Shown here piece by piece: positions 8,824 through 17,741 of a DNA stretch of 64,000 nt (the first letter of the stretch is position 1; each line of letters begins with the position of its first letter). Source of the stretch: Eoetvoesia sp035555955 (GTDB taxonomy: Bacteria > Pseudomonadota > Gammaproteobacteria > Burkholderiales > Burkholderiaceae_B); assembly GCF_035555955.1 (NCBI RefSeq), contig NZ_DATMGA010000066.1:124001-188000 (forward strand), given 5' to 3'. The notes beneath the pieces are model-generated. The model had not been told where the DNA came from, searched no databases, and worked only from the letters and a program-made list of their open reading frames with translations. Made by a program: the position numbers and the translations under genes.

Positions 8824-8870
8824 TGCACTGCTATTGCACCGCATTTTGCCCCATAATGGGGCGTTGCACC
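8824..8870. promoter_or_regulatory. TGCAC repeats and a palindrome upstream of the glnA promoter
   Basis: Three same-strand TGCAC words start at 8824, 8835 and 8865, and between them lies the palindrome GCCCCATAATGGGGC (8848-8862). The stretch is 65 to 110 bases upstream of the sigma54 promoter, where NtrC enhancers normally sit. NtrC sites are inverted (TGCAC paired with GTGCA), and the repeats here are direct, so they are not a clean NtrC match. The palindrome could instead be a hairpin behind hemW, but no T-run follows it. Confidence 0.35.
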
Positions 8871-8932
8871 GATTTCGAGCAGTCCATTTGCCTTCGCATC
8901 GCCATGCCGTGCCGATATTCCGGTCTTGAAAC

Positions 8933-8948
8933 TGGCACGGTTATTGCT
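8933..8948 (+). promoter_or_regulatory. Sigma54 promoter of glnA
   Basis: TGGCACG (8933-8939), four bases, then TTGCT (8944-8948) matches the sigma54 -24/-12 consensus at every defined base, with the GG and GC dinucleotides at the right spacing. The start of transcription would fall near 8960, about 45 bases before the glnA ATG. Together with the downstream ntrB and ntrC genes this indicates nitrogen control of glnA by the NtrC activator. Confidence 0.9.
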
Positions 8949-9006
8949 TTAGTGTCATTCAAGCAGCAATGCCAATGTTCGATATTTCCTTGATCCAGGA
9001 GTTTTT

Positions 9007-10419
9007 ATGTCCACCCCCGAAGAAGTTGTTAAGCTAATTGCAGACCGCGAAGTCGCATTCGTCGACTTCCGCTTTACCGATACCCTGGGCCGCGAACACC
9101 ACATGACGGTGCCGGGCCATACGGTGGACGAAGACAAGCTCGAATCCGGGCAGGCGTTCGACGGTTCGTCGATTTCCGGCTGGAAGGGCATCGAGGCATC
9201 GGACATGGTGCTGATTCCCGATACCGCCTCCGCCCGCCTGGACCCGTTCCGCGAAGAAACCACGCTGATCCTCACCTGCGACGTCGTCGAGCCTTCCGAC
9301 CTCAAGGGCTACGACCGCGACCCTCGCTCCCTGGCGAAACGCGCCGAGGCCTACCTGAAGTCCAGCGGATTGGGCGACACCGCCTACTTCGGCCCGGAGC
9401 CCGAGTTTTTCGTCTTCGACGGCATTACCTGGAACGACGACGCCTCGGGCTGCTTCGTCAAGATCAAATCCGAAGAAGCGTCGTGGTCGCGCGGCCTCGA
9501 ACTGGATGGCGGCAACCTGGGTCATCGGCCCAGCGTCAAGGGCGGCTATGTGCCCGTGCCTCCGGTCGATTCCTTCCAGGACATGCGTTCCGAAATGTGC
9601 CTGCTGCTCGAGCAGCAAGGCGTGCCGGTCGAAGTGCACCACCATGAAGTCGCGGGCCCGGGCCAGCTGGAAATCGGCACTCAGTTCAGCACCCTGGTCA
9701 AGCGCGCCGACTGGAACCAGATCTTGAAATACACCATTCATAACGTAGCCCACGTCTACGGCAAGACGGCAACCTTCATGCCCAAGCCCGTCGTCGGCGA
9801 CAACGGCTCGGGCATGCATGTCCACCAGTCCATCTGGAAAGACGGGCAAAACCTGTTCGCGGGCAACGGCTACGCCGGTCTGTCCGAGTTCGCGCTGTAC
9901 TACATCGGCGGCATCATCAAGCATGCCCGCGCCCTGAATGCCATCACCAACCCGGGCACCAACTCGTACAAGCGCCTCGTGCCCCACTACGAAGCACCGG
10001 TCAAGCTGGCATACTCGGCCCGCAACCGCTCGGCGTCGATCCGCATTCCCTACGTCGGCAGCCCCAAGGGCCGCCGCATCGAAGCGCGCTTCCCCGACCC
10101 CCTGGCCAACCCTTATCTGGCTTTCTCGGCCTTGATGATGGCCGGCCTGGATGGCGTGCAGAACAAGATCCACCCCGGCGATCCCGCCGACAAGAATCTG
10201 TATGACCTTCCGCCTGAAGAAGACGCCAAGATCCCGACCGTGTGCGCCTCGCTCGAAGAAGCGGTGGCCGCCCTGGATTCGGATCGCGAATTCCTGACGC
10301 GCGGCGGTGTGTTCAGCAATGACATGCTGGATGCCTATATCGAACTCAAGATGGCCGAGATCACGCGCCTGCGCATGACCACCCATCCGGTCGAGTTCGA
10401 TATGTACTACAGCCTTTAA
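9007..10419 (+). CDS. glnA: Glutamine synthetase, type I
   Basis: Makes glutamine from glutamate, ammonia and ATP in the cytoplasm as a dodecamer. The 470-residue length is normal for GSI-beta. Visible landmarks are FRFTDTLGREHHM, the Asp50-loop region FDGSSISGW, HHEVAGPGQLEIG and NPGTNSYKRLVP in the active site. The tyrosine that is adenylylated in enteric bacteria is present (Tyr399 here, in KNLYDLPPEE), so activity control by GlnE adenylylation is expected. Transcription is probably driven by the sigma54 promoter at 8933. ntrB and ntrC follow directly, the classic glnALG order. Confidence 0.98.
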   Translation: MSTPEEVVKLIADREVAFVDFRFTDTLGREHHMTVPGHTVDEDKLESGQAFDGSSISGWKGIEASDMVLIPDTASARLDPFREETTLILTCDVVEPSDLKGYDRDPRSLAKRAEAYLKSSGLGDTAYFGPEPEFFVFDGITWNDDASGCFVKIKSEEASWSRGLELDGGNLGHRPSVKGGYVPVPPVDSFQDMRSEMCLLLEQQGVPVEVHHHEVAGPGQLEIGTQFSTLVKRADWNQILKYTIHNVAHVYGKTATFMPKPVVGDNGSGMHVHQSIWKDGQNLFAGNGYAGLSEFALYYIGGIIKHARALNAITNPGTNSYKRLVPHYEAPVKLAYSARNRSASIRIPYVGSPKGRRIEARFPDPLANPYLAFSALMMAGLDGVQNKIHPGDPADKNLYDLPPEEDAKIPTVCASLEEAVAALDSDREFLTRGGVFSNDMLDAYIELKMAEITRLRMTTHPVEFDMYYSL

Positions 10420-10449
10420 CCTTTGCCATGCCGGGCAGGCCGTAACCTT

Positions 10450-11508
10450 ATGCTGAATATCGAAAGTTACGACCTGCTCGCCACCGCGGTCATCCTGCTC
10501 GACGAACAGGGCAGGGTGCGGTATGCAAACATCAGCGCGGAAGAACTGTTCGGGCTGTCGCGCAAGCAGTTGCTCGGGGCTTTCGGCAGCGCCTTGTTCG
10601 GGTCGGATGCCATGCTGGAGCCGCGTTTCCTGGATGCGGTTCACGGCAAGTATGGCGTGCTGCGCCGGGACATCACCATCCGGCAGGCCGAAGCCGCCGT
10701 GCCGGCGAGCCTGGTGCTCGTGCCTCTGGAAGGCCAGCCCTGGAGCGCCTTGCTCGAAATCCGCGGGCTGGACCAGCACGATCAACTGGACCGCACTTTG
10801 CAATTGAGCAAAGAACTCAAGGTTCAGCGCGAATCGCTGCGCAATCTGGCGCACGAAGTCAAGAACCCTTTGGGCGGCATACGCGGCGCGGCGCAGCTTC
10901 TCGAAGCCGAGCTGCCGCCCGATCATCCTTTGCGCGAGTACACCAGCGTTGTCATCGCCGAGGCGGATCGCCTGAGGGGGCTCATCGACCGATTGATCGC
11001 GCCGCAGGAAGAGGGGCTGAGCAGGCTCCCGTTCAATATCCATGAAATCTGCGAGCGGGTGTATACCTTGCTGCGCGCCGAGTTTTCCGCGCAGATCGAC
11101 ATTTCACGGGATTACGACGCCTCGGTGCCCGACCTCGCGGGAGACCCCGCGCGCCTGGTGCAGGCCTTGCTGAACATCGCCCGCAACGCCGCGCAGGCCC
11201 TCGTCGAGAGCGGTTCGGTGGCCGAGCCCAGGCTGATCCTGCGCACACGCATAGGGCGACAGCTGGTGCTGGCAACCCGCCCGGTGCGCATGGGCGTCGT
11301 GGTGTCGGTCATCGACAACGGCCCGGGCGTGCCGCAGGATCTGCATGACAAGATCTTTCATCCGCTGGTCACGGGGCGCGCCAACGGCACGGGCCTGGGC
11401 CTGAGCCTGGCGCAAGAATTCGTGCAGCAGCACGGCGGGGTCGTGGAATTCGATTCGCGGGAAGGCCACACCGAATTCCGCATGATCCTGCCTTTGGAGT
11501 CAGTATGA
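10450..11508 (+). CDS. glnL: Nitrogen regulation sensor kinase NtrB
   Basis: Two-component sensor of the NtrB family that phosphorylates or dephosphorylates NtrC according to PII state. It is cytoplasmic, with no membrane helix. The 352-residue reading from 10450 (MLNIESYDLLATAVILLDEQ) begins at the PAS domain (about residues 1-110). The phospho-acceptor is His135 in NLAHEVKNPLGGIRGAA, and the ATPase N and G boxes are visible in ARNAAQALVE, DNGPGVP and GTGLGLSLAQE. A nine-codon longer form from 10423 is open but adds nothing family-like. The gene overlaps ntrC by four bases. Confidence 0.93.
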   Translation: MLNIESYDLLATAVILLDEQGRVRYANISAEELFGLSRKQLLGAFGSALFGSDAMLEPRFLDAVHGKYGVLRRDITIRQAEAAVPASLVLVPLEGQPWSALLEIRGLDQHDQLDRTLQLSKELKVQRESLRNLAHEVKNPLGGIRGAAQLLEAELPPDHPLREYTSVVIAEADRLRGLIDRLIAPQEEGLSRLPFNIHEICERVYTLLRAEFSAQIDISRDYDASVPDLAGDPARLVQALLNIARNAAQALVESGSVAEPRLILRTRIGRQLVLATRPVRMGVVVSVIDNGPGVPQDLHDKIFHPLVTGRANGTGLGLSLAQEFVQQHGGVVEFDSREGHTEFRMILPLESV

Positions 11509-13004
11509 AACCGGTATGGATAGTCGACGACGATCAAAGCATACGCTGGGTGCTGGAAAAGGCCCTGGCCCGAATACCCTTGCCGACGCAAAGCTTCGCG
11601 TCGGCCGGCGCCATGCTCGACGCGCTGGAGTTTTCAATGCCTTCAGTGCTGGTCACCGATATACGCATGCCGGGCAAAGATGGCTTGACGCTTCTGCAGG
11701 AGATCAAGCGGCGCCATCCCGATCTTCCCGTCATCGTCATGACCGCTTTTACCGATCTGAACAGCACGGTCGCGGCTTTCCAGAAGGGCGCTTTCGACTA
11801 CCTGGCCAAGCCCTTCGACATCAATGACGCGGTGGCGCTGATCCAAAGGGCGGCGGCCAGCAAGCCCGAGGCCGACACGCAGGCGCCGGTCGCCGCCGAC
11901 CCCTCCGCGGGACGCATCATGCTGAAATCGTCGTCCGTCGCCATGCAGGAGGTGTTCCGCGCCATCGGCCGGCTGGCGGTTTCCCCTGCCACCGTGCTCA
12001 TCACAGGCGAATCGGGAACCGGCAAGGAACTGATCGCACGGGCCCTGCATACGCACAGTCCCCGCGCCAACGGTCCGTTCATCGCCCTGAACGCCGCGGC
12101 GATACCGCGCGACCTGCTCGAGGCCGAGCTGTTCGGGCACGAGCGGGGCGCTTTTACCGGCGCTACGCATATGCGGCGCGGCCGCTTCGAAGAGGCCGAC
12201 GGCGGCACCTTGTTCCTGGACGAGATCGGCGACATGCCGTTCGAGCTGCAGACCCGCCTGCTGAGAGTGCTGGCCGAAGGCAGTTTCTACCGGGTAGGCG
12301 GCTCGCAGGCGGTTTCCGTCAACGTGCGCATCGTCGCCGCGACCCATCAGCCGCTGGAGCAGCGGGTGGCCCAGGGCCTGTTCCGCGAGGATCTGTTCCA
12401 TAGGCTCAATGTCATTCGATTGCGCCTGCCGCCGCTGCGCGAGCGCAAGGAAGACATTCCCGCGCTGGTCGAACTGTTCCTGCAGAACAGCGCCCGCAGC
12501 CTGGGGGTTTCGGTGCGCCATATTACGCCGGAGGCCATGCAGGCGCTGATCGCCTTCGACTACCCGGGCAACATCCGGCAATTGGAGAACTTTTGCCACT
12601 GGCTGACGGTGATGTCGTCCGGCCAGCAGGTCGGCTACAAGGATCTTCCGCCCGAAATCATGGCGGCGGCCAGGGCCGATGGTGCAAGAGAGACCGCGGC
12701 GCCCTCAAACCAGGCGCCGGCGGGCCCGGCCCAGGCCGAGCCGGTGCGGGCCGGAGTCTCGCCGGCTGGAGGCAGTGGCTCATGGACGGCCCTGCTGGCC
12801 GGCGAAACACAAAGCAAGCTGAACCGCAACGAACCGGCCATCATGGCCACGCTGTTGCGCGAATTCGAGTCGGTGCTGATCAACACCGCGCTTGCGCATT
12901 GCCGCAACCGGCGGGCCGAAGCCGCGCAGCGCCTGGGCATAGGCCGCAATACGCTTACGCGCAAATGCCAGGAACTGGGTATCGACAAAGGCGGCGCTGA
13001 ATAA
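11505..13004 (+). CDS. glnG: Nitrogen regulation response regulator NtrC
   Basis: A 499-residue sigma54-dependent activator. The receiver domain carries the phospho-acceptor Asp52 (VTDIRMPGKDG) and Lys in YLAKPFD. The central AAA+ domain has Walker A GESGTGKE (168-175), the sigma54-contacting GAFTGA loop (215-220) and Walker B TLFLDEIGDM. The C-terminus ends in a Fis-type helix-turn-helix (AAQRLGIGRNTLTRKCQELG). A Pro/Ala-rich linker separates the last two domains. It starts inside the ntrB stop codon. Its likely targets include the glnA promoter two genes upstream. Confidence 0.96.
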   Translation: MKPVWIVDDDQSIRWVLEKALARIPLPTQSFASAGAMLDALEFSMPSVLVTDIRMPGKDGLTLLQEIKRRHPDLPVIVMTAFTDLNSTVAAFQKGAFDYLAKPFDINDAVALIQRAAASKPEADTQAPVAADPSAGRIMLKSSSVAMQEVFRAIGRLAVSPATVLITGESGTGKELIARALHTHSPRANGPFIALNAAAIPRDLLEAELFGHERGAFTGATHMRRGRFEEADGGTLFLDEIGDMPFELQTRLLRVLAEGSFYRVGGSQAVSVNVRIVAATHQPLEQRVAQGLFREDLFHRLNVIRLRLPPLRERKEDIPALVELFLQNSARSLGVSVRHITPEAMQALIAFDYPGNIRQLENFCHWLTVMSSGQQVGYKDLPPEIMAAARADGARETAAPSNQAPAGPAQAEPVRAGVSPAGGSGSWTALLAGETQSKLNRNEPAIMATLLREFESVLINTALAHCRNRRAEAAQRLGIGRNTLTRKCQELGIDKGGAE

Positions 13005-13019
13005 AGCCGCGCCGGGCCG

Positions 13020-13802
13020 TCAATCCGCATTCATGCGCAAGCCGGCTTGGGCGCGTTGCGCCATCAGCGCTTCGCGGCGTATGAAGCCGCCGACGAATTC
13101 ATTGGCCGGCCGCTCGTGCAAGGCGCGGGGCGTATCCCATTGAAGCAGCGCTCCTTCATGCATGATGCCGATGCGATCCGCGATGGCGAACGCCTCGGCC
13201 TGATTGTGGGTGACCAGCAGCGCGGTATGGCCTGTTTGCCTGAGGATGTCGCGCACTTCGAAGGCCAGGCGCTCGCGCATGTCGACATCCAGGTTCGAGA
13301 AGGGCTCGTCCAGCAGCAACAGTTCGGGCCCGGGCGCCAGGGCACGCGCCAACGCAACGCGCTGCTGCTGGCCGCCCGACAGTTCGTGCGGATAGCTTCG
13401 CGCCGAGCCGGCCAGGCCCACCAGTTCGAGCAGTTGTTCCACGCGCGCGATACGCTGCTTCTTGTCGAGGCGGCGCAAGCCGAACGCCACGTTTTTCTCG
13501 ACGGTGATATGCGGGAAAAGCGCGTAGTCCTGGAACATCATTCCTACGCGGCGGCGTTCGGGTTCGATCTGGGTTTCCTTCGACGACAGTATCTCCCCGC
13601 CAAGGCGGATGGAGCCTGCGCGCAAGGGCTCGAAGCCGGCGATGGCGCGCAGTATCGTGGTCTTGCCGCAGCCCGATGCGCCGAGCAGGCAGCCTATATG
13701 GCCTTTCTCCAGGCCGAGCGACAGGTTTTCCACGACTTGCCTGATGCCCTCGGGCGTGTCGTAGGCGAGCGAAAGGTGGTCGAGATCGAGCAGGGTGGAC
13801 AT
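13020..13802 (-). CDS. Iron(III)-type ABC transporter ATP-binding protein (FbpC-like)
   Basis: A 260-residue ABC ATPase of the CUT/FbpC class. Walker A is GASGCGKTT, the Q-loop lies in FQDYALFPH, the signature is LSGGQQQR, Walker B is LLLLDEPFSNLD, and the switch His follows in LVTHNQAEA. Unlike the typical FbpC or sugar-type ATPases it stops soon after the NBD, with only a short C-terminal tail and no full regulatory domain. It is the third gene of a leftward binding protein, permease and ATPase operon, three bases after the permease stop. Confidence 0.87.
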   Translation of the reverse strand: MSTLLDLDHLSLAYDTPEGIRQVVENLSLGLEKGHIGCLLGASGCGKTTILRAIAGFEPLRAGSIRLGGEILSSKETQIEPERRRVGMMFQDYALFPHITVEKNVAFGLRRLDKKQRIARVEQLLELVGLAGSARSYPHELSGGQQQRVALARALAPGPELLLLDEPFSNLDVDMRERLAFEVRDILRQTGHTALLVTHNQAEAFAIADRIGIMHEGALLQWDTPRALHERPANEFVGGFIRREALMAQRAQAGLRMNAD

Positions 13803-13805
13803 GGA

Positions 13806-15458
13806 TCAGTACCGGGGTGCGAGTTGGTGGCGCGCCAGCAGAACAACCGGGGCGATCCCGGCCAGGACGATGGCCAGGGCGGCGACGGCGCCTTCTTCGT
13901 AGGTGCCTCGCGCCGCCTCCGCGTAAAGCCAGGTGGCCAGTGTTTCGAAATTGACGGGCCTGAGCAGCAGGGTGGCCGGCAGTTCCTTCATGGCGTCCAC
14001 GAAAACCAGCAGCGCCGCGGCGCCCAGGGCGGGGCGCAGCAATGGCAGGTGCACCCGCCGCAGCGTACCCGTGGACGTTTCGCCCAGGAGCCGCGCCGCA
14101 TGCTCGAGTGAAGGCGGGATGCGCGCCAGGCCGGACTCGATGCCGCCCACAGAGATGGCCAGGAAGCGGATGGCATATGCGCCCACCAGGACGCCGCTCG
14201 AACCCATGAGGATCAGGCCGGGCGGCGCAGAGGTGAAAAGCCCTGCCAGCCAGGAAAGCAGGCCGTCGGCCAGTCCCACGGGAGCGAGCAGGCCGATGGC
14301 AAGAACCGTGCCGGGCAATGCATAGCCCATGGTGGACAGCCGCGCCGCCGCGCTCGTGAATGGGCTTCGGCCTGTTTGCGAGCGGCGGGCCGCCCAGGCG
14401 ACGACCAGGCCGCAGGCCATGGTGGCGGCCGTGGCGAGGAGGGCGATGCGGACCGTGTTGTAGCCGCTATCGAGCAGTTGTTCGGAAACACCGCCGGCAT
14501 AGTGCAGATGCTTGCGTGTTTCGTTGAGCAGGTACAATGCCGGCGCGGCGAAGCCGGCCGCAACGGGCAGCCAGCCCAGCGCCATGGCCGCTACCGCCCG
14601 GACGCCGCGCAGCCGTACAGGCTGCATGGGACGCATGCGCTGGGTATTGCCGTAGCGCTCGCGCTTGCGCGCGCGCCGCTCCAGCAGGATAAGCGCCGCA
14701 ACCAGGGCCAGCATGGCAAGCGCTATTTGCGCGGCACCCGCCAGGTCCGAGCGCGTCACCCATGTGGTGTAGATGGAGACGGTAAGGGTCTGAACCCCCA
14801 GGAATTCGGACGCCCCGATGTCGTTCAGCGTTTCCAGCAGAACCAGGCTGACGCCAACCGCGATGGCGGGCCTGGCCATGGGCAGCGCCACATGCAGAAA
14901 GGCGCCGCGGCGGCTCAGCCCCAGCATGCGGCCGGCCTCGATCAGGCTTGCCGCCTGGGTGGAAAACATGATCCGGGTGCTCAAGTAGACGTAGGGGTAC
15001 AAGACAAAGCCCAGCAAAAAAATGGCCCCGGGCAGGCTGCGCAAGTCGGGAAGACGGAAGTCGCGAGGGCTGTCGTAGCCCAGCACATCGCGGATCAGTG
15101 TCTGGACCGGGCCTATGGGGTGCAGGATATCGAGATAGGCGAACGCCACGATATAGGTAGGCACGGCCAGGGGAAGAAGCAGCGCCCATGACAGGCTGCG
15201 GCTGGTGGGAAACGAATAGGCCGTTACCAGCCAGGCGGCGCCGGCGCCAAGAACTGCGGCCAGGGCGCCGACGCCGGCCATCAGCAGCAGCGTATTGCCC
15301 GCGGCAATGGGCAATACATACTGCAGCAGGTGCGACCAATGGTCCAGCGTCCCTTGGGTCGCCAGCCAGCCCAGCGCGGCGACCGGCGCGGCTACGCATG
15401 CGGCGATAGCCAGGGCGCCGCAACGCCAGCCGCCATCGCCGCTAATTGTCGAAGCCAA
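13806..15458 (-). CDS. Iron(III)-type ABC transporter permease (FbpB-like)
   Basis: A large inner-membrane permease with about twelve membrane helices and two copies of the binding-protein-dependent transport domain. The ATPase-coupling EAA-like loops are visible as EAGRMLGLSRRGAFLHVALP and EHAARLLGETSTGTLRRVHL. This duplicated layout is typical of FbpB/SfuB ferric transporters. The start is uncertain. A TTG at 15458 gives a 17-base overlap with the binding-protein gene, whereas the outermost TTG at 15527 would overlap it by 86 bases. Neither has a strong ribosome-binding site, so translation may be coupled to the upstream gene. Confidence 0.85.
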   Translation of the reverse strand: MASTISGDGGWRCGALAIAACVAAPVAALGWLATQGTLDHWSHLLQYVLPIAAGNTLLLMAGVGALAAVLGAGAAWLVTAYSFPTSRSLSWALLLPLAVPTYIVAFAYLDILHPIGPVQTLIRDVLGYDSPRDFRLPDLRSLPGAIFLLGFVLYPYVYLSTRIMFSTQAASLIEAGRMLGLSRRGAFLHVALPMARPAIAVGVSLVLLETLNDIGASEFLGVQTLTVSIYTTWVTRSDLAGAAQIALAMLALVAALILLERRARKRERYGNTQRMRPMQPVRLRGVRAVAAMALGWLPVAAGFAAPALYLLNETRKHLHYAGGVSEQLLDSGYNTVRIALLATAATMACGLVVAWAARRSQTGRSPFTSAAARLSTMGYALPGTVLAIGLLAPVGLADGLLSWLAGLFTSAPPGLILMGSSGVLVGAYAIRFLAISVGGIESGLARIPPSLEHAARLLGETSTGTLRRVHLPLLRPALGAAALLVFVDAMKELPATLLLRPVNFETLATWLYAEAARGTYEEGAVAALAIVLAGIAPVVLLARHQLAPRY

Positions 15459-16482
15459 CCTTATCCACCAGTTGGCTGGCTTCTTTGCGATGCTTGGCGA
15501 TTTCAGCCAGGGGCAGGGGATCGACAACCAGCGGCCCGAAGCCGGCGACGACGGGATCCAGCTTTACGCCGGCCCTGACCGGATATTCATAGTTGGCGTT
15601 GGCATACAGGCTTTGGGCTTTTTCCGAGACCAGGTATTCCAGCAGGCTGACCGCCTGGGCTTTGTTCGGTGCGTGCCTGGCCACCGACGCTCCGGAAATG
15701 TTGACGTGGGTGCCCCGGTCGTGCGCTTGTTCGAAGACAGGGCGGACGACGTCGATGGCATCGCCCCATTTGCGGGCGTCGGTGCCGGGTTTGGCGTTTT
15801 TCATGTGGCCGACGTAATAGGCGTTGGCGATACCGACATCGCAGATGCCGCCCAGGATGTCGCGCGCCACGTCGCGGTCGCCGCCAGCCGCCTTGCGGCC
15901 TAGATTGGCCTTGACGCCGCGCAGCCAGGTTTCGGTGCGCGCGGCGCCGTTATGGGCGATCATGGCGGCAACCAGCGCCGTGTTGTAGGGATGCTGCCCC
16001 GAGCGGATGCAAACCTTGCCCTTCCATCTGGGGTCGGCCAGCGATTCGTAGGTCAGGCCCTTGGCGTCGATGCCCTTGGCCACGTAAGCGACGCGGTCGC
16101 GCAGCGACAGGGCGAACCATTGATGGTCGTCGCCGCGCAAATTGGCGGGGATGACGCTTTCCAGCACCTTGGAGTCGATGGGTTGGGTAACCCCGCCCTG
16201 GACGAGATCGACGAGATTGCCGATATCGACGGTCATGAGGACGTCGGCGGGGGATTTTTCGCCTTCCGCCTTGACGCGTTCGAGCAGGCCGTCCTTGATG
16301 AAGACGGTATTGACCTTGATGCCGCTGTTGGCGGTGAACTGTTCCAGAATCGGCTGTATGAGCTTGGGTTCGCGGGTCGTGTACAGATTGACTTCGGCGG
16401 CTGCCGCCAGGGAAGACGAGAAAGCCAGGCCGGCCAGTATCAATGACCCAAGCAGGGGCGTAAGCGTTCGAGATGAGCGCAT
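15442..16482 (-). CDS. Iron(III)-type ABC transporter substrate-binding protein (FbpA/FutA-like)
   Basis: A periplasmic binding protein of 346 residues starting at 16482, with AAGGA upstream and a clear signal peptide ending SSLAAAAEVN. The opening EVNLYTTREPKLIQPILEQF is the FbpA/FutA style. The tandem tyrosines that bind ferric iron in this family appear in GIANAYYVGH, with further Tyr in NANYEYPVR. It is the first gene of the leftward operon, behind a candidate Fur site, which supports an iron role. The substrate is still inferred, since related proteins bind other anions or metals. Confidence 0.85.
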   Translation of the reverse strand: MRSSRTLTPLLGSLILAGLAFSSSLAAAAEVNLYTTREPKLIQPILEQFTANSGIKVNTVFIKDGLLERVKAEGEKSPADVLMTVDIGNLVDLVQGGVTQPIDSKVLESVIPANLRGDDHQWFALSLRDRVAYVAKGIDAKGLTYESLADPRWKGKVCIRSGQHPYNTALVAAMIAHNGAARTETWLRGVKANLGRKAAGGDRDVARDILGGICDVGIANAYYVGHMKNAKPGTDARKWGDAIDVVRPVFEQAHDRGTHVNISGASVARHAPNKAQAVSLLEYLVSEKAQSLYANANYEYPVRAGVKLDPVVAGFGPLVVDPLPLAEIAKHRKEASQLVDKVGFDN

Positions 16483-16945
16483 GGTGATCCTTTTGTGGAA
16501 AGTGGAATGGACTGCGGGGAGCGGCTGCGTGGGAATCAACGTTATATATCTAAATAAAAATAATTCTTATGTAGATATACAATAACTATATCAGACAATT
16601 TTGACGAAAACAACTTTACAAGGCAAAAAAGAGCGTATACGCTGTATATCACTGAGCTTTGATTTGCACCTGCAGTAGGGTTTTTGTTCGAGTCAAAGTA
16701 AGTTTCAGCGTAGAAGCAACGCGATTTGCCAAGAATATGTTTTAGTTTTATTTGATATGTTCGCACAAACTGTTGTTTTATGGGCAATATGCCAAATACG
16801 CTAAAATTGTTTCTTTGTAGATCCGAAGATTTATTCGGGCCTGGTGCAATTAGCATGTTTGCACTCTTTTTTGACTCTACCCGGCTTTTGATTCCAGACT
16901 CTTCGCAATCTGTTCAGACCCCGGGTTTTATATAGACAGACAGCC
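16483..16945. other. 463-base AT-rich intergenic region between divergent iron operon and fpr
   Basis: Much more AT-rich than its flanks. The part next to the iron operon holds the Fur-like site at 16545-16579. The rest (about 16580-16945) should contain the fpr promoter, but I see no convincing -35/-10 pair. An open frame on the minus strand (16542-16856) has no ribosome-binding site and no protein-like composition, so I call nothing coding here. Confidence 0.5.
16545..16579 (-). promoter_or_regulatory. Candidate Fur box upstream of the iron ABC operon
   Basis: On the minus strand, CATAAGAATTATTTTTATT (16553-16571) matches the 19-base Fur consensus at about 12 positions. It is framed by an 8-base inverted repeat, TATATCTA (16545-16552) and TAGATATA (16572-16579). 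The position, 60-100 bases upstream of the binding-protein ATG, suits a repressor site. The surroundings are AT-rich, so chance matches are more likely than usual. Confidence 0.45.
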
Positions 16946-17722
16946 ATGGCAGCCTTCAATTCCGAGCAAGTTCTTAGTGTCCGCCACTGGAACGACACCC
17001 TGTTTTCCTTCACGACCACACGTGACACCGCGCTGCGTTTTCACAACGGCCACTTCGTCATGCTGGGTCTAGAGGTGGAAGGAAAGCCCCTTATGCGCGC
17101 CTACAGCATTGCCAGCGCCAACTACGAAGAAAACCTCGAATTCCTGAGCATCAAGGTTCCCAACGGGCCGCTTACCTCGCGTTTGCAGCACCTCAAGGTG
17201 GGCGACTCGGTTCTGGTCAGCAGAAAGCCGGTGGGCACCCTGGTCGTCGACGACCTCAAGCCCGGCAAGCATCTGTACCTGTTCGCCACGGGCACCGGCC
17301 TGGCGCCTTTCATGAGCATCATCAAAGATCCGGACATCTACGACCGCTTTGAAAAAGTGGTTCTTCTGCACGGCGTCCGGCATGTCAGCGAACTGGCCTA
17401 TGCCGACTACATCCAGAACGAACTGCCGGCCAACGAGTATTTCGGCGAAATGCTCAAGGACAAGCTTATCTACTATCCCACCGTAACGCGTGAATCATTC
17501 CGCAACCAGGGGCGCATCACCACCGTCGTCGAAAACGGCAAGTTGTTCGAAGACATCGGCCTGCCGCCCCTCAATCCGGAAACCGACCGGGCCATGCTGT
17601 GCGGCAGTCCCGCCATGCTGACCGATATCTGCAAGATGCTCGACGATCGCGGCTTCGTCGTGTCGGCGGGTGTCGGCGAACCGGGCGACTACGTGATCGA
17701 GCGCGCCTTCGTCGAAAAATAA
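16946..17722 (+). CDS. fpr: Ferredoxin--NADP+ reductase
   Basis: A 258-residue bacterial flavodoxin/ferredoxin-NADP reductase (Fpr). FAD binding is shown by LMRAYSIASANYEENLEF (the RxYS motif), and the nucleotide-binding part by LFATGTGLAPFMSII and LLHGVRHVSELAY. The C-terminus GDYVIERAFVEK follows the subclass I Fpr pattern with an extended tail after the aromatic region. It is cytoplasmic and supplies electrons between NADPH and ferredoxins or flavodoxins, often in oxidative-stress or iron metabolism. It is monocistronic by the look of the strong terminator that follows. Confidence 0.92.
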   Translation: MAAFNSEQVLSVRHWNDTLFSFTTTRDTALRFHNGHFVMLGLEVEGKPLMRAYSIASANYEENLEFLSIKVPNGPLTSRLQHLKVGDSVLVSRKPVGTLVVDDLKPGKHLYLFATGTGLAPFMSIIKDPDIYDRFEKVVLLHGVRHVSELAYADYIQNELPANEYFGEMLKDKLIYYPTVTRESFRNQGRITTVVENGKLFEDIGLPPLNPETDRAMLCGSPAMLTDICKMLDDRGFVVSAGVGEPGDYVIERAFVEK

Positions 17723-17741
17723 TCGACGGCGTTTCAATCCG

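Noticed and set aside
8824..8870. NtrC binding site upstream of glnA
   Set aside because: TGCAC words are present but in direct, not inverted, orientation, so it is listed only as an uncertain regulatory stretch.
9034..11043. A 669-codon open frame on the minus strand opposite glnA and ntrB
   Set aside because: It is antisense to two certain genes in GC-rich DNA, shows no protein family features, and follows third-position GC bias of the real genes.
11642..12599. A 318-codon minus-strand frame opposite ntrC
   Set aside because: Antisense to a gene with intact receiver, AAA+ and helix-turn-helix motifs.
16542..16856. A 104-codon minus-strand frame in AT-rich intergenic DNA
   Set aside because: No ribosome-binding site, no family resemblance, and it overlaps the iron operon control region.
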